Positions 9,348 through 19,310 are shown, counted from the first letter of the stretch. The stretch: 64,000 bases of DNA from Nitrososphaeraceae archaeon (GCA_031316115.1 JALDRC010000004.1:1-64000); one strand, 5' to 3'. Made by a program: numbers and translations. The notes: generated from the sequence alone by a model not told the origin.

Positions 9348-9584
9348 CTACTCGTATATTGGCGAATGACCTTGCATGCTTTTAGATAAGATCTTCCTTC
9401 CTTTGTTTTTTAATTTTCTTAAATGGATTTTTTTTTCTACTATTTCATTAGATTTATTAACTGATTTTTCATCATTTGATTTTGCTTTTCGTATACTGTT
9501 TAAACTTTCATCTTTAATAAAAGTATACTCTTCATTCCGATAATCATTTGTGTTTATTATTCTTATTTCTTTTTTTTTACCCAT
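9348..9584 (-). CDS. small basic hypothetical protein
   Basis: 78 residues, very rich in Lys, Asn and Glu, starting MGKKKEIRIINTNDY and ending HSPIYE. It is hydrophilic throughout, probably disordered or helical, with no domain I recognise. A start preceded by AAGGCAATGAAAA gives a plausible ribosome binding site. It stands alone between IS debris and a 560-bp intergenic region. Moderate support only, from length, codon use and start context. Confidence 0.5.
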   Translation of the reverse strand: MGKKKEIRIINTNDYRNEEYTFIKDESLNSIRKAKSNDEKSVNKSNEIVEKKIHLRKLKNKGRKILSKSMQGHSPIYE

Positions 9585-10145
9585 TTTTCATTGCCTTGTC
9601 GTTTATATATTTACCTAGATATTATCCTTAGGTAATAAATTAAATGCATTTGGATATGGATTCCTATTTAAAAGTATATAATTTAAAAGAGTGGATATAA
9701 TGGTCGCTAAAAATGGATATATCATCTAATGAGTTTATAAAAATCAGAACTAAATCTAATCATTTCTTATACTATTTTCAAAATGATTTTCTAGAATCAA
9801 AACTAGTTTAATTTTAGAAAAAGAATTATTGTAAGGATACAATGATCTCAACTAACAATTGTGTTTAATTACGTAACCGGAATAAATAAGAAAAGTCATA
9901 AAAAATAATCAAAAACAACATGATTCAAATATAATTCAATATAAAGCTATGATATGTATTAAATGAAAATAGCTTTTTATACTTTATTTAATGGTTTTAG
10001 ATCTTTAAAAGAAATCTACATACAATCTCTACTCGTGAATATTATATTAGACATACAAATGTATTAATTTTTATCAAGATTTATTATTTATGTCCAATTT
10101 CATATCATTTATATTTTCTATTTTTGAAAAAATAGATGTATTTAT
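9585..10145. other. intergenic, nothing recognised
   Basis: 561 bp of very AT-rich DNA with no supported ORF, IS end or RNA gene. It includes the 3' side of the alcohol dehydrogenase gene and T-runs that could act as archaeal terminators. Confidence 0.5.
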
Positions 10146-11150
10146 TTAAGTATTTCGTAAAACAATTCTATATCGAGCTTTCCTAGATTCTAGATGTGCC
10201 AAAGCTTCGTTAACAGATGATAAAGGGAATTCTTCTACAGTAGGTGAGATATTATGACGACTACAAAAATCAAGCATTTTAATAATTGTAAAAGGACTTC
10301 CAATTGGAGACCCCCCTATTGATTTTTCACCGGAAATTAAAGGAAATATTTGCATATTTATCTGCGGGGCAGCACCTACTATGTGTAGTTTACCTCCAAC
10401 ACGAAGTGTACTAATATATGCATCCCAATCCAGATTCACGTTTGAAGTAACTAGAATCATGTCAAATGTATTTTTAGCTTTTGTTAAATGAGTTTTATCT
10501 TTTGAATTCAAAAAATTATGAGCGCCAAATTCTTTAGCTTCATTTTCTTTTTCAGGAGTGGTAGACATAGCTGTAACTTCACATCCCCATGCGTTCAAGA
10601 ATTTAAGCGCTAAATGTCCTAAACCACCTAGACCCACCACCGCTACATGGTCGGTAGGTTTGGTGTTATTTTGGATAAGAGGATTAAAGACGGTAATACC
10701 TCCACAAAACAATGGACCAGCGCTTTTAACATCTATATTTGGGGGTAAAGGAAATGCCCACACAGATTGACATCGTACTTTATTTGCAAAACCTCCATGT
10801 CTTCCAACAATTACATCTTTTCCCCTCAAACAACGATTATGTTGTCCAGTTAAACACTGATCACAAATCATGCACGACCGTGCACGCCAACCTACTCCAA
10901 CATATTGTCCAACTTTCAAATGTTTGACCTGGTGTCCTATATCAGATATTTTACCAATTATTTCGTGTCCAGGGACAAGAGGATATTTGGTAAATCCCCA
11001 TTCATTGAGAAGCATACTTTTGTCACTATGACAAATCCCACAATACTCAATATCGATCTCCACTTCATCTGGATTCAAGGAACCTAATTCATATTCGAAT
11101 GGTTCTAATTTTAGACCTGGTTTATGAGCTGCATAAGCTTGAACTTTCAT
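10146..11150 (-). CDS. zinc-dependent alcohol dehydrogenase (CAD/YahK type)
   Basis: 334 residues, medium-chain dehydrogenase. Catalytic zinc ligands are C40 (GICHSD), H62-E63 (PGHEIIG) and C149. The structural zinc lobe has C93, C96, C99 and C107 (SCMICDQCLTGQHNRC). The Rossmann motif is GLGGLGH at 173-179. Family members use NADP(H) to interconvert aldehydes and alcohols with broad specificity; the in vivo substrate cannot be told. Start ATG 11150. Monocistronic. Confidence 0.93.
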   Translation of the reverse strand: MKVQAYAAHKPGLKLEPFEYELGSLNPDEVEIDIEYCGICHSDKSMLLNEWGFTKYPLVPGHEIIGKISDIGHQVKHLKVGQYVGVGWRARSCMICDQCLTGQHNRCLRGKDVIVGRHGGFANKVRCQSVWAFPLPPNIDVKSAGPLFCGGITVFNPLIQNNTKPTDHVAVVGLGGLGHLALKFLNAWGCEVTAMSTTPEKENEAKEFGAHNFLNSKDKTHLTKAKNTFDMILVTSNVNLDWDAYISTLRVGGKLHIVGAAPQINMQIFPLISGEKSIGGSPIGSPFTIIKMLDFCSRHNISPTVEEFPLSSVNEALAHLESRKARYRIVLRNT

Positions 11151-11896
11151 GAAGATAAATAGAATTGCAGAGATTTAAATAGTTAAGGTTTAATAACAAT
11201 TTTTTGAATCAGTAACACTCTAATTTTATTTTTACAGATTTGAAAGTAAGACTTAATAGATTATCTGAATAAAGCAATGATTTCCAGGAAATATACTGAA
11301 TAAATCAAATATTTGATATGTATCACTAAACAAGACATAATTTGTTTCGTATTGTTTGGTTTATGAGGCCTATATGTGTGAACTCTAAATTTTAAATATT
11401 AATAATCTTCAATAAATATCAAATTTATTCATGTATGAAATATATTGAATTTTTGTAGTTAGTGTAAATTTAATAATAAACATAATAACCATGATCAACA
11501 CACAGATGACATAAAATAACAAGAAATAAGATTACTGTAAGTCATTATAAAATTCAGAAACGCCTCAGTGATAATAATTATTGATATGATTTTAGTAATC
11601 ACAGCTATTCCATTCTTCTTAGATTTGCAGATCAACATTTACAATATGTCAATAGAAAAATAACAGATAAACGAAATAAGCAAAGGATAGATTTATTTAC
11701 ATTTTTCCATTTCCCCTTACCACATCAATTGATTTGGATATCGCTTTTATTGAATTTCTTTTAATAATTTTTGCAACTATAATTCTAATTATAGTTATAA
11801 TGACGTTATTGTTTAAACTATTTTAAATAAATTTTAGCAAAATAATAAAAAATATATCTTCAACAGATCATAGTATAAGTATAAACTTGAGAGGAT
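11151..11896. other. intergenic; one possible 30-residue membrane peptide
   Basis: 746 bp without a clear gene. On the plus strand an open frame ending at 11826 encodes a hydrophobic stretch (LLIIFATIILIIVIMTLLF) reachable from a TTG at 11734. It may be the tail of a lost membrane protein or a chance ORF. Confidence 0.35.
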
Positions 11897-12169
11897 CTAT
11901 CCATATTGTTTGTGTAAATAACACCATTTCCAGGATCTATTTGGTATTTCAATCATAATTGGATGTCCCGTTTTTTGATGATGTTTAGTTGCGTGAATAC
12001 CTACTGAAGAATCGCAACATCCTACATGCCCACATATCAGGCACATTCTTAATGCTACCCAGTTAGAACCTTCTTTTTCACATTCTTCACACCCTTTGGT
12101 ATTTGGATGAACTTTACTTTCTTGTATTCCTTGAAAATGTTCACAATCTTGCATATAACCATTTGACAA
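11897..12169 (-). CDS. UBP-type zinc finger protein
   Basis: 90 residues from TTG 12169, or 85 from ATG 12154. The fold is the ZnF-UBP domain (PF02148): CEECEKEGSNWVALRMCLICG, HVGCCDSS, then HATKHHQKTGHPIMIEI and W-KWCYLHK. In eukaryotes this domain binds the C-terminal GG of ubiquitin. Stand-alone archaeal and bacterial copies are common and their ligand is unknown. It forms a single-gene unit. Confidence 0.9.
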   Translation of the reverse strand: MSNGYMQDCEHFQGIQESKVHPNTKGCEECEKEGSNWVALRMCLICGHVGCCDSSVGIHATKHHQKTGHPIMIEIPNRSWKWCYLHKQYG

Positions 12170-12323
12170 CTATTCTATTTAAAATATACACCTACCAGTA
12201 GGCATTCAAACTTTTAATAACAAATAAACTAAAATAAAATAAAAAATATTTGCTAGATATGCATTCTAATATTGGTGGTTAGCATCGTAAACTACTAAAA
12301 ATAAAGTGGTTGGATATATTATA

Positions 12324-12473
12324 TCATCCCATCAGTATCTCACTTGCTATGATTCCGAAGGTTACAGCCCAGATCCCGGACCATAAGCCCAACCCACCCC
12401 AGCATTTGATAAATTAACTCCATCGTTTTGGACTTTCGACCCTGTTTTGATTTTCAACGGATCTATTTTCCAT
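12324..12473 (-). pseudogene. small membrane protein gene with in-frame TAA
   Basis: Reading from ATG 12473, 50 codons are open except for TAA at codon 20. The first part is polar (MENRSVENQNRVESPKRWS) and the second is a single Trp- and Gly-rich hydrophobic helix (GLGLWSGIWAVTFGIIASEI). The stretch is visibly more GC-rich than its surroundings. It looks like a recently broken small membrane protein gene. The remaining part of 12170-12765 shows no other gene. Confidence 0.4.
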
Positions 12474-12765
12474 ACCCTTTCGTAAAGTCATACCTATATA
12501 CAATATCATAACCATAACCATTAGATTTTATGGAATGAATTTAGCAAAAATAATAAGGTTAGATTTGTATTCCGATATCTTCTAATGTTATCTTCTTTAC
12601 GAACTTATCGATCTCTAACATCTAGTATATTGTGAACTTGTAAATATTGTCCTTAAACCTAAAAATCAATACTTGGAACAGTGACTACTATTGATTCTTC
12701 TTACAATACCCCCTCTCGCCAAAGTTCTCCAATGAATATATCAGTGTATATTTTTGCTATTAAGA

Positions 12766-13281
12766 ATGGGTAGAACGATTCCTTCATTTAGAATTGCTCT
12801 AATGTTAGAAGAACAAAGATGGAAATCATTTAAGTCTGAACTTGGAAAAGATGACAAAAAAATATTCACTTCGATGTTTTCAATTCCTTTACTCTATAAT
12901 ACTGCTTGTACTTTGTCTGTAAAACCAATTAGAATACAACCCATTTTGATGTCTATAACACTTTATCTTTATAAACAACTTGAGGAACGAAAAGAAAACA
13001 ACAGAAACCAGTTTAATAATACTCAAAATAAAATCAATACAACTTTAGATAGTTATTTCGATCAACCTCTTGATAGTGTAATACTATCAAAAGAAATACA
13101 ATCATGGCAGAAATTTTCAATGGGTCTACGAAAAAATGACAGAGAATTATTCAGACAGATGTTAAAGTCATGTTATGAATATTTATCTTCCATCAAAGCA
13201 ATGGGAAGTGAACGTTCAACAGAATCATTATTTCTAACAATATTATTTGAACAACACAAACAATTGAGGATTTTATCTTAA
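12766..13281 (+). CDS. hypothetical protein with tandem repeat domain
   Basis: 171 residues from ATG 12766 (an upstream in-frame TTG at 12754 is less likely). Two halves align with each other: W-K-x-F...KDDKKIF..MF....Y (residues about 20-75) and W-Q-K-F...KNDRELF..ML....Y (about 110-168), each ending in a KQL segment. It is soluble and helical, with no enzyme motif. It probably represents a conserved thaumarchaeal family of unknown function that arose by internal duplication. Confidence 0.7.
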   Translation: MGRTIPSFRIALMLEEQRWKSFKSELGKDDKKIFTSMFSIPLLYNTACTLSVKPIRIQPILMSITLYLYKQLEERKENNRNQFNNTQNKINTTLDSYFDQPLDSVILSKEIQSWQKFSMGLRKNDRELFRQMLKSCYEYLSSIKAMGSERSTESLFLTILFEQHKQLRILS

Positions 13282-13339
13282 TCTCATTATTAGAGGAATA
13301 TAATACTAATTTAAATCTTCATTTGTTCCTCTTAGATAG

Positions 13340-13660
13340 TTATAATAATACAAATACTATATTTGGAACTAGCCAGAATGTTAAAGTAACCTTGTTTGGT
13401 ATATTATTCTGTAATTCATGCCTATATTTATGTATGTCAATAAAATCCCCGATATGAATGAGGGAATATCCAAAATTACACATACATCTACTAATAAATT
13501 TGGAGTAAGATATATCAACAATTTCTTTAGAGAAAAGTTTTATATTGCTTGTTAGAAGCACAAAACATGGAAGCGATAAAAAATATCATGAAAAATTCAA
13601 TATAAAACCGGATTGGATAACTGAATTATCTAATGTAATGCAATATAATAGATAAATTTC
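13340..13660 (+). pseudogene. decayed coding fragment, unknown
   Basis: On the plus strand two coding-like pieces in different frames follow each other: one containing YVNKIPDMNEGISKITHTS and, after a shift near 13550, one containing HGSDKKYHEKFNIKPDW and ending VMQYNR-stop. An antiparallel open frame at 13340-13561 is probably a shadow of this. The family is not recognised. The remainder of 13661-14106 shows nothing. Confidence 0.3.
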
Positions 13661-14106
13661 GAGATAGAAAATATAAAAAATACTTTAAGTTTAAGGTTGA
13701 CTAATTAGATTTGTATTTTAATATCAAGTTCTATCTTCTTATTCTTTACTAGATTGTATTGTTTCAATATTATTAATCCAGAATATTAGTTATCAAATCC
13801 TCTGGTATTGTCATTTTCAACGGTCCATAAACTAGGATCATTAATTAAAGAATTGTAATAATTAATTAATTTCTTGTTAATAGTAACGCATAAAAAAATG
13901 TTTAAGTTATTTTTAGTTAAGCAAAATATTATTCTAATTATTATTCTAAAAAGAGTCTAGAGTTGAAATTTTCGTAGTTTTTTTGTATTTTAATGCAAGG
14001 TTTCTAATGTTGATATTATTAACCTTTTATATATAATAATACGATCCAGTTTCAATTAAAAAATTATATTATAGCTGACCAAAGATAATTTAGATTATGA
14101 AATATT

Positions 14107-14421
14107 TCATGCTAGAATATATAGAACAATTAATTCATTACTATGTGATTGAAACGAATGAGGGATTTTTCTTGGAATATAAATTACTTTGCCTGGACAG
14201 ATATCATTTTTAGTTCCATCTATATCTAATGATCCATTTCCACTAATAATATAATAAATTTCATCAAAATCATGAGGTTGTTGAGTATCTTGTTGGTTTT
14301 TTTTCAGCTTTATTACCCCTACCTCCATATTAGAGGTGGTTAAAATATTACGAAAATAATCAGATTCAGGTAAATTTAACAAGAGTGAATATATATCAAA
14401 AATTTGAGAATCAGATGTCAT
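14107..14421 (-). CDS. cupin-domain protein
   Basis: 104 residues from ATG 14421 (an upstream TTG at 14427 is in frame). It is a single conserved beta-barrel: motif 1 around PHDFDEIYYIISGNGSLDIDG and motif 2 PGKVIYIPRKIPHSFQ. The His/Glu residues of these motifs usually hold a divalent metal. Small cupins of this type include isomerases, sugar-binding and regulatory proteins; the role here cannot be fixed. Monocistronic. Confidence 0.85.
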   Translation of the reverse strand: MTSDSQIFDIYSLLLNLPESDYFRNILTTSNMEVGVIKLKKNQQDTQQPHDFDEIYYIISGNGSLDIDGTKNDICPGKVIYIPRKIPHSFQSHSNELIVLYILA

Positions 14422-14927
14422 ATACAAAATAGGTTTTAATAAAATATATAAATTTTATTTATGAAATACTCTATGTTATATCCCTAATTTCTCTCCACCA
14501 AAATATAGTAGAAGAAATAAAACCAACGATATTTTTATATCGAATATTCATAAGGATCCTCATGATTTTTCTTAATAATAATCCTACTTGATTTTTACAC
14601 TTGAAATCCTATTAAATAACTCTTGTTAGAGTTATAGAATTCTAAATTTTTATTATTCTTCACTTTATAAGATAAAAAAGTAATTAGATTAGTATTTTTA
14701 TAATTTAAATTTGAAATACATATAATTGATGGTAAAGAAAAAATATATTTTGAATATTTATATGTCTTTCTAGAGATAACAAGTCTAACTATTAAACAAA
14801 CAATTGTATATGTATATATGACTTTATATCAATATTTGCTGTTGATATTTATTTTTATAAGTAATTAAATTGATTTATATCTGAATATAACTTTTCATAG
14901 GCAGTATTAGAAAAGAATATTATTAAA

Positions 14928-15038
14928 ATGATGGAAACATTGATTCGAGTTTTAGATAGCAAGGATTTTTCTCATCAAATATTTATTATCTTCAATGATA
15001 ATCCATACCAATACCATGAGAAAAGTATAGTTAAATGA
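14928..15038 (+). CDS. possible 36-residue protein
   Basis: ATG at 14928 followed at once by a second ATG; MMETLIRVLDSKDFSHQIF then a polar end. It has no clear ribosome binding site and no motif. It is the only coding-like stretch in 14422-15143 and could be a remnant. Confidence 0.25.
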   Translation: MMETLIRVLDSKDFSHQIFIIFNDNPYQYHEKSIVK

Positions 15039-15112
15039 TGGGCATACTCAATTTCTAGATTGCCTTATAATTCTCTACATAATAAATGGTATAATCTATA
15101 ATTTGGTAAGGC

Positions 15113-15122
15113 ATATTTAAAT
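15113..15122 (+). promoter_or_regulatory. TATA box for DCC protein gene
   Basis: ATATTTAAAT lies 22-31 nt before the ATG at 15144, consistent with a leaderless message. Confidence 0.45.
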
Positions 15123-15143
15123 AGAATATAGGGTATATAACAT

Positions 15144-15569
15144 ATGTTAACAATGTCATTTATTTTTTATAAACCGTTATTGATATTTGATAATAGATGT
15201 ATTTCTTGTATCAAATTCGCGAAATTAGCAAATAAATTTTCAAATGGATGGATAAGTACTATCGGACATTTTGATTCTAATGAAATAACAAATATAAGAA
15301 AAATGATTTTCCCAGTAAATTACGATCCGACAAAAATGTTTTGGCTTATCAATAAAAATGGAATATATGGAGGTAGAAAAGCATTAATTCCTCTACTAAA
15401 GGAGATAATTACGGGTATGTTAAATAATAGATCATATAATATCGATAATTTTAAATTAATATGTGACAGTATTAATCAACGTTCATGTGATAATTCGATT
15501 AATATTGTAAAAAGAACTTTTAATGTATTTAGACATGGAGAAAGTTTTTCTTTTAAAGATTATTATTAA
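15144..15569 (+). CDS. DCC-family thiol-disulfide oxidoreductase (DUF393)
   Basis: 141 residues. The family's thioredoxin-like start is FDNRCISCIKFAKLANKF with a C-x2-C pair (C23 and C26, counted from the first Met) in place of the usual DG-x-C-x2-C. It is followed by FWLINKNGIYGGRKALIPLLKEI, which matches the conserved GxxA-x-L region. Members are small redox proteins of poorly known function. There are two possible starts, 15144 and ATG 15153. Isolated gene with its own promoter. Confidence 0.72.
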   Translation: MLTMSFIFYKPLLIFDNRCISCIKFAKLANKFSNGWISTIGHFDSNEITNIRKMIFPVNYDPTKMFWLINKNGIYGGRKALIPLLKEIITGMLNNRSYNIDNFKLICDSINQRSCDNSINIVKRTFNVFRHGESFSFKDYY

Positions 15570-15761
15570 TTTAAAATTCTGTTAATCTAATCAGCAAACA
15601 ATTATAGATTACAATAATCTAATTATCTTGCTCTGTCAATTTAAGATAATACTCACCTCCAATAACCAAAAATCATTATTATTTTATATAATGTTATTAT
15701 CCATGGAACTAAAGAATTGTATATGGATGTATATTAAAGATATTACAAACCTTTCTTTGCA

Positions 15762-15860
15762 GACATCGATAATAATTATCAAAAGATTCTATTCTGTCTT
15801 CAAATAGTATTTAGTTCGTCCCAAACTTTTTTCTAATGGAGAATGTAAATATTGTTATAA
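15762..15860 (-). mobile_element. IS6-like fragment
   Basis: About 100 bp (TCAAAAGATTCTATTCTGTCTT and onward to GGAGAATGTAAAT) matches the stretch of the transposase around the catalytic Glu in the intact copy (ATCAAAACATTCTGTTCTATCC). It is only a short relic. The rest of 15570-16130 has no gene I can support. Confidence 0.5.
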
Positions 15861-16130
15861 ACCAATTACAAAAAGCATTAAGTACTTATTGTTCTTATAA
15901 TAGGAAGCTAATTAGATCTGTATTATATTTATAATTTTTCGGCGCCGAAATTATTTTTTATCTTGTTTTTAATCTCGTGGCAAGATACTATTCTATTAGT
16001 TTAGGTTATTGTGTATTTTAAAAAATGAATAAAATTCGTATGTTTTTTCCGAAATTTATTCTAGAATAATTGTCCAAATAGTATGAAAATTATTTTATAT
16101 TAAAAAGTACATATAGTATTGAAGAAAAGC

Positions 16131-16370
16131 ATGATGAAAAATAGGTCCTTTAGCGCAATTCCGTCACTATTGTTTGTAATGATGACATTTGTATATGCAT
16201 TACTATCGTCTGCCTTCTTAGATCTAGACCAAGTTATAGGAGAAGAAGACTTTACTGTTGATTTTTTGGCTGATAATATCAATAAGATACCTTCCCAACA
16301 GATAATCTACATGTCCTGTGAATCTCCTTGTCCTCCAAGTGCAGAGATGTGTATTCAAATGTGTGCATAG
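16131..16370 (+). CDS. small Cys-rich membrane-anchored or secreted peptide
   Basis: About 79 residues from ATG 16131 (TTG 16119 also in frame). An N-terminal hydrophobic segment (IPSLLFVMMTFVYALLSSAF) acts as signal peptide or anchor. It is followed by an acidic linker and a Cys-rich tail CESPCPPSAEMCIQMCA, with four cysteines in two C-x3-C pairs. Such a tail could bind a metal or form disulfides outside the cell. The family is not recognised. Confidence 0.55.
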   Translation: MMKNRSFSAIPSLLFVMMTFVYALLSSAFLDLDQVIGEEDFTVDFLADNINKIPSQQIIYMSCESPCPPSAEMCIQMCA

Positions 16371-17190
16371 TATTCATAAGATAGCAATCCAATAGATAAC
16401 AATTTTTTTTATTTTTTATTTCTAAACAGGATTATAAAATACTATTTTTTTCAAAAATAGAATTAAGTTAATCAACCAAGATAAGGTTTTGAATAAATGA
16501 CGAGCCCAAGGAATATACTGACTCAGAGGTCTGGAAGCATTTTTGCTTTTATTCTAGTTCTCAATTTATTGTTAAAAATAAAAAATACCGCGATAGATCT
16601 AAAATAATACTAGTTGTTCTAAAGTAACCCTGATCATGAAGAGTTAGAAACAACGAGTAGGATTAGAATTTATGGCATATTTGAGAATTTATACCGTTAA
16701 AATTAACTAAATATGATGTTTATATCTAAATCAAAATTCAGTATTTAAACCTGGATTAAAATCAGAATTGTTCAAATTATTTTCCGTTTTCCGGTAGTTT
16801 GGGTGTTATTCTTCTTTACGGTAAAGAAGGATCCTTAAATACAAATAGATTTAATCATAAATATTCCTTATAAGCAGTTGGTTCATATCATCTCTTAATC
16901 CTAATTATACAATAACAAAAACCATTTGAATATATTATTTAACATCATTATTAAAAATCAAATAATCTTACCCGAAATTAACTTGGAATTATTTTTACCA
17001 AAATGTAAAATTCTTTAGTCTTTTTAGTACTATATTTCCAAATACCAAGCTGTTTTACAATTTTTGAGATTAGGTACATTTTTTTTTATATAGGATTGAT
17101 AAGAGAATTGTTTACTAATTAGGTGGGGAATTTCAATATATATGATATATATTAATCTATAAATAGATAATAAGTAATTATTAATTTAAC
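16371..17190. other. intergenic, nothing recognised
   Basis: 820 bp of AT-rich DNA without a supported gene or IS end. A few stretches of higher complexity around 16500-16560 may be old gene debris, but I could not assign them. Confidence 0.45.
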
Positions 17191-18210
17191 ATGTCCATTT
17201 TATCAGCTTCTTCTAGCATAGACAGTATACCCCTAAATGAACATGTAATGTTACTCTATAACGATGATCATGAACGTAATAATGCTGCTATAAATTATTT
17301 AAATGAGGGTTTAAAAAAAGGATATCATTGCATTTATGCATCTATCGATGCTTATGATAGCAAAAGTAGCTCTAATATTTCGGCTTTATCCTCTAAAATT
17401 GATAATTATAAAGAAAATATTGAAAATGGTGATTTACAAATTGTTGATTTTAAGTCTTATTATGAATCAGCATTACATCTAGATCTTACACCTTTTAAAA
17501 ATTTAAAGAAAGAAATGGAAAAAACTCTACAGAATCGCAAATCTCAAGGAAAGAAAGACGCAATATTAACATTCGCCGATGCAGCATGTTTTTTGTCATA
17601 TAATAATCACTTGGCAGAATGTGAAGTATTAGAAAGGTGGTGGCATGAAACTACAACTGAATGGATACAAACTCAACAGAATATTACTGTGGTATGTCCT
17701 CACCCTCGATGTGTGCTTGATAATCCTTCACTATTAGATACAAAATATCATCTTAATAGGATGCATACAATAACTATTGATTCGAGTGAAAATATAGAAA
17801 ACAAAAAGAAGAAAAAAGAAAAACGAATCCTTATAGTAGAACCAGAACCAGATATTCGGTGTTTGTATTCTATATATACAAAATATCTTGATTTTCTAAT
17901 ATCAGATGTAAAGCTTGTAGAGAATGGTAACAGCTGTCTAGAGTATATTTTTTCTAATCCAAATGACAACAATGATGATTATGATATCATTATATTAGAT
18001 ACCCATTTAAGCGATATTTCTGCTTTTGAAGTTGCACAAAAAATTCGTAATAGATATCCACATAAAAGAATCATATTTACTACAACCAATTCACTAAATA
18101 ATATAAGAAAAATAATAGATCCAATGGGAATAAAAGATGAAAATGTGCTTTTAAAACCCTTTGATATTTATGATTTTGTTTCTATTATAAATAAACCAAG
18201 TAGTTGCTAA
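17191..18210 (+). CDS. MEDS sensory domain - response regulator receiver fusion
   Basis: 339 residues. Residues about 15-195 form a MEDS (DcmR-like) sensory domain: EHVMLLYNDDHERN at the start, AILTFADAACFL in the middle and VVCPHPRC near its end. After a Lys-rich linker (204-211) comes a CheY-like receiver domain with acidic residues at EPEPD (217-221), phospho-acceptor D270 (IIILDTHL), T297-T299 and K322 (LLKPF). There is no DNA-binding or kinase output domain, so it probably signals by protein contact. No histidine kinase is adjacent. The order MEDS then receiver resembles other thaumarchaeal sensors. Confidence 0.88.
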   Translation: MSILSASSSIDSIPLNEHVMLLYNDDHERNNAAINYLNEGLKKGYHCIYASIDAYDSKSSSNISALSSKIDNYKENIENGDLQIVDFKSYYESALHLDLTPFKNLKKEMEKTLQNRKSQGKKDAILTFADAACFLSYNNHLAECEVLERWWHETTTEWIQTQQNITVVCPHPRCVLDNPSLLDTKYHLNRMHTITIDSSENIENKKKKKEKRILIVEPEPDIRCLYSIYTKYLDFLISDVKLVENGNSCLEYIFSNPNDNNDDYDIIILDTHLSDISAFEVAQKIRNRYPHKRIIFTTTNSLNNIRKIIDPMGIKDENVLLKPFDIYDFVSIINKPSSC

Positions 18211-18365
18211 CAGAACAATGCAAACCATTATGAAATAACATTGAGATAGTTTTCTCATGTTATTTTTATTATTAAAAAAAACATGTTTATTATCTTTCTC
18301 TTTAATTACGATCAAAGATGTATAGCATAACTTGTTTATAATCAAACCAATAAGAAATAAAGTCA

Positions 18366-18460
18366 TTGATGGTAACTTAAGATTGATGCACCTCCAATTT
18401 TGATAGAATCGTGCTTTTGATTCTTGTATCTTATAGGCATAGATGAATGAATAGAGTGAT
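18366..18460 (-). mobile_element. IS6-like end fragment
   Basis: GGTAACTTAAGATTGATGCACC followed by TCCAATTTTGATAGAAT and GATTCTTGTATCTTATA match the right end of the IS6-like copy at 40942-41656 (same orientation). The remainder of the element is missing. The antisense 126-codon frame across this region is therefore not a gene. Confidence 0.55.
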
Positions 18461-18471
18461 CGATAAATACA

Positions 18472-18661
18472 GAATGTTCTTGGTACACTCTCACAAGCAA
18501 TGGAAGATATATCAGATGGCAGATTTGTCATGTTAAAAGGATTACCTTTAGGACATCATACTCTCTATGCCAGTGGATTTTTAGCAGACTTTACTACAAT
18601 TAGTACACTCAATTTTGTATTGGAAGTTATGTATGATTTAAATATAATCCCACGACAATAG
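18472..18661 (+). pseudogene. C-terminal remnant of a secreted thaumarchaeal protein
   Basis: An open frame without a start reads ISDGRFVMLKGLPLGHHTLY, then ASGFLADFTTIS and ends VLEVMYDLNIIPRQ-stop. The 'DGR-V-LK-LPxGxHTxxxxG' pattern is the C-terminal beta-sandwich segment of a common exported protein family in Thaumarchaeota. The N-terminal portion is absent and its place is taken by the IS6-like fragment, so the gene is truncated. The interval 18662-19010 shows nothing else. Confidence 0.5.
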
Positions 18662-19010
18662 TCTTTTGTTACTAATAAATTATAATTTATATACAAATAA
18701 CTGAATACAAGTAAGAAGCCTTGCCATATTGGACACCTATTTTCGCACCGCTATCGATATTACTCCCGACCTACCAGTAGTTAAGTCTCACTAATCTGAG
18801 TAAAGAATATTCTGTATTTTATATTTCTAAAATTATGGGGAATGCAGACTTGAGTAAATACAAACCTTTGTTATTATAATCGATCTTGTAATATTTTCAT
18901 TCAAAATTGATGCTCTTCATAAATAATCAAAGTAATCTGTCCAAAATCGTTTAGTAAATCAACAGTTGTGGAATTATCTTGAATTACATCATACTCTAAT
19001 GTCTTTTTAT

Positions 19011-19310
19011 TTATATCATAAAATGGATTAAATAATTCAATAATAATGATATCTTGTTTTCTGACTGATCTACAGCTAATACATCATTATGAGCATCAAC
19101 TGCAAAACTATCTACGCCTATAGACCAATTATCTGTAATGTTTGTTGTATTTTCTGTTTTTACAATTCTATCTAGTCTATAAGAGAACAAAATAGTCTTG
19201 TCTGACAAATCATTTAAGTTATAATAAGTTGTATTGATTTCTGAAATTGAACCTGAATAAGTATGTTGTATTGCAAAGACTTTATGTTGTGAATTATTTA
19301 GGTTTAAAGC
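19011..19310 (-). pseudogene. beta-propeller (NHL-like) gene fragment
   Basis: On the minus strand the frame is open from 19310 to a stop at 19011. It shows blade-like repeats: KVFAIQHTYSGSISEINTT and DSFAVDAHNDVLAVDQSENK. There is no start codon at the left edge and only about 100 codons remain of what is normally a 300-residue domain. It is probably a relic of an exported propeller protein; its relation to the broken propeller gene at 24464 is not clear. Confidence 0.4.

Noticed and set aside
13340-13561. 73-codon minus-strand gene
   Set aside because: The opposite strand gives a better, though broken, coding signal, so the minus frame is treated as a shadow.
18151-18531. 126-codon antisense frame
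   Set aside because: It overlaps the end of the MEDS-receiver gene and an IS6-like end fragment plus a plus-strand gene remnant; the product has no consistent features.
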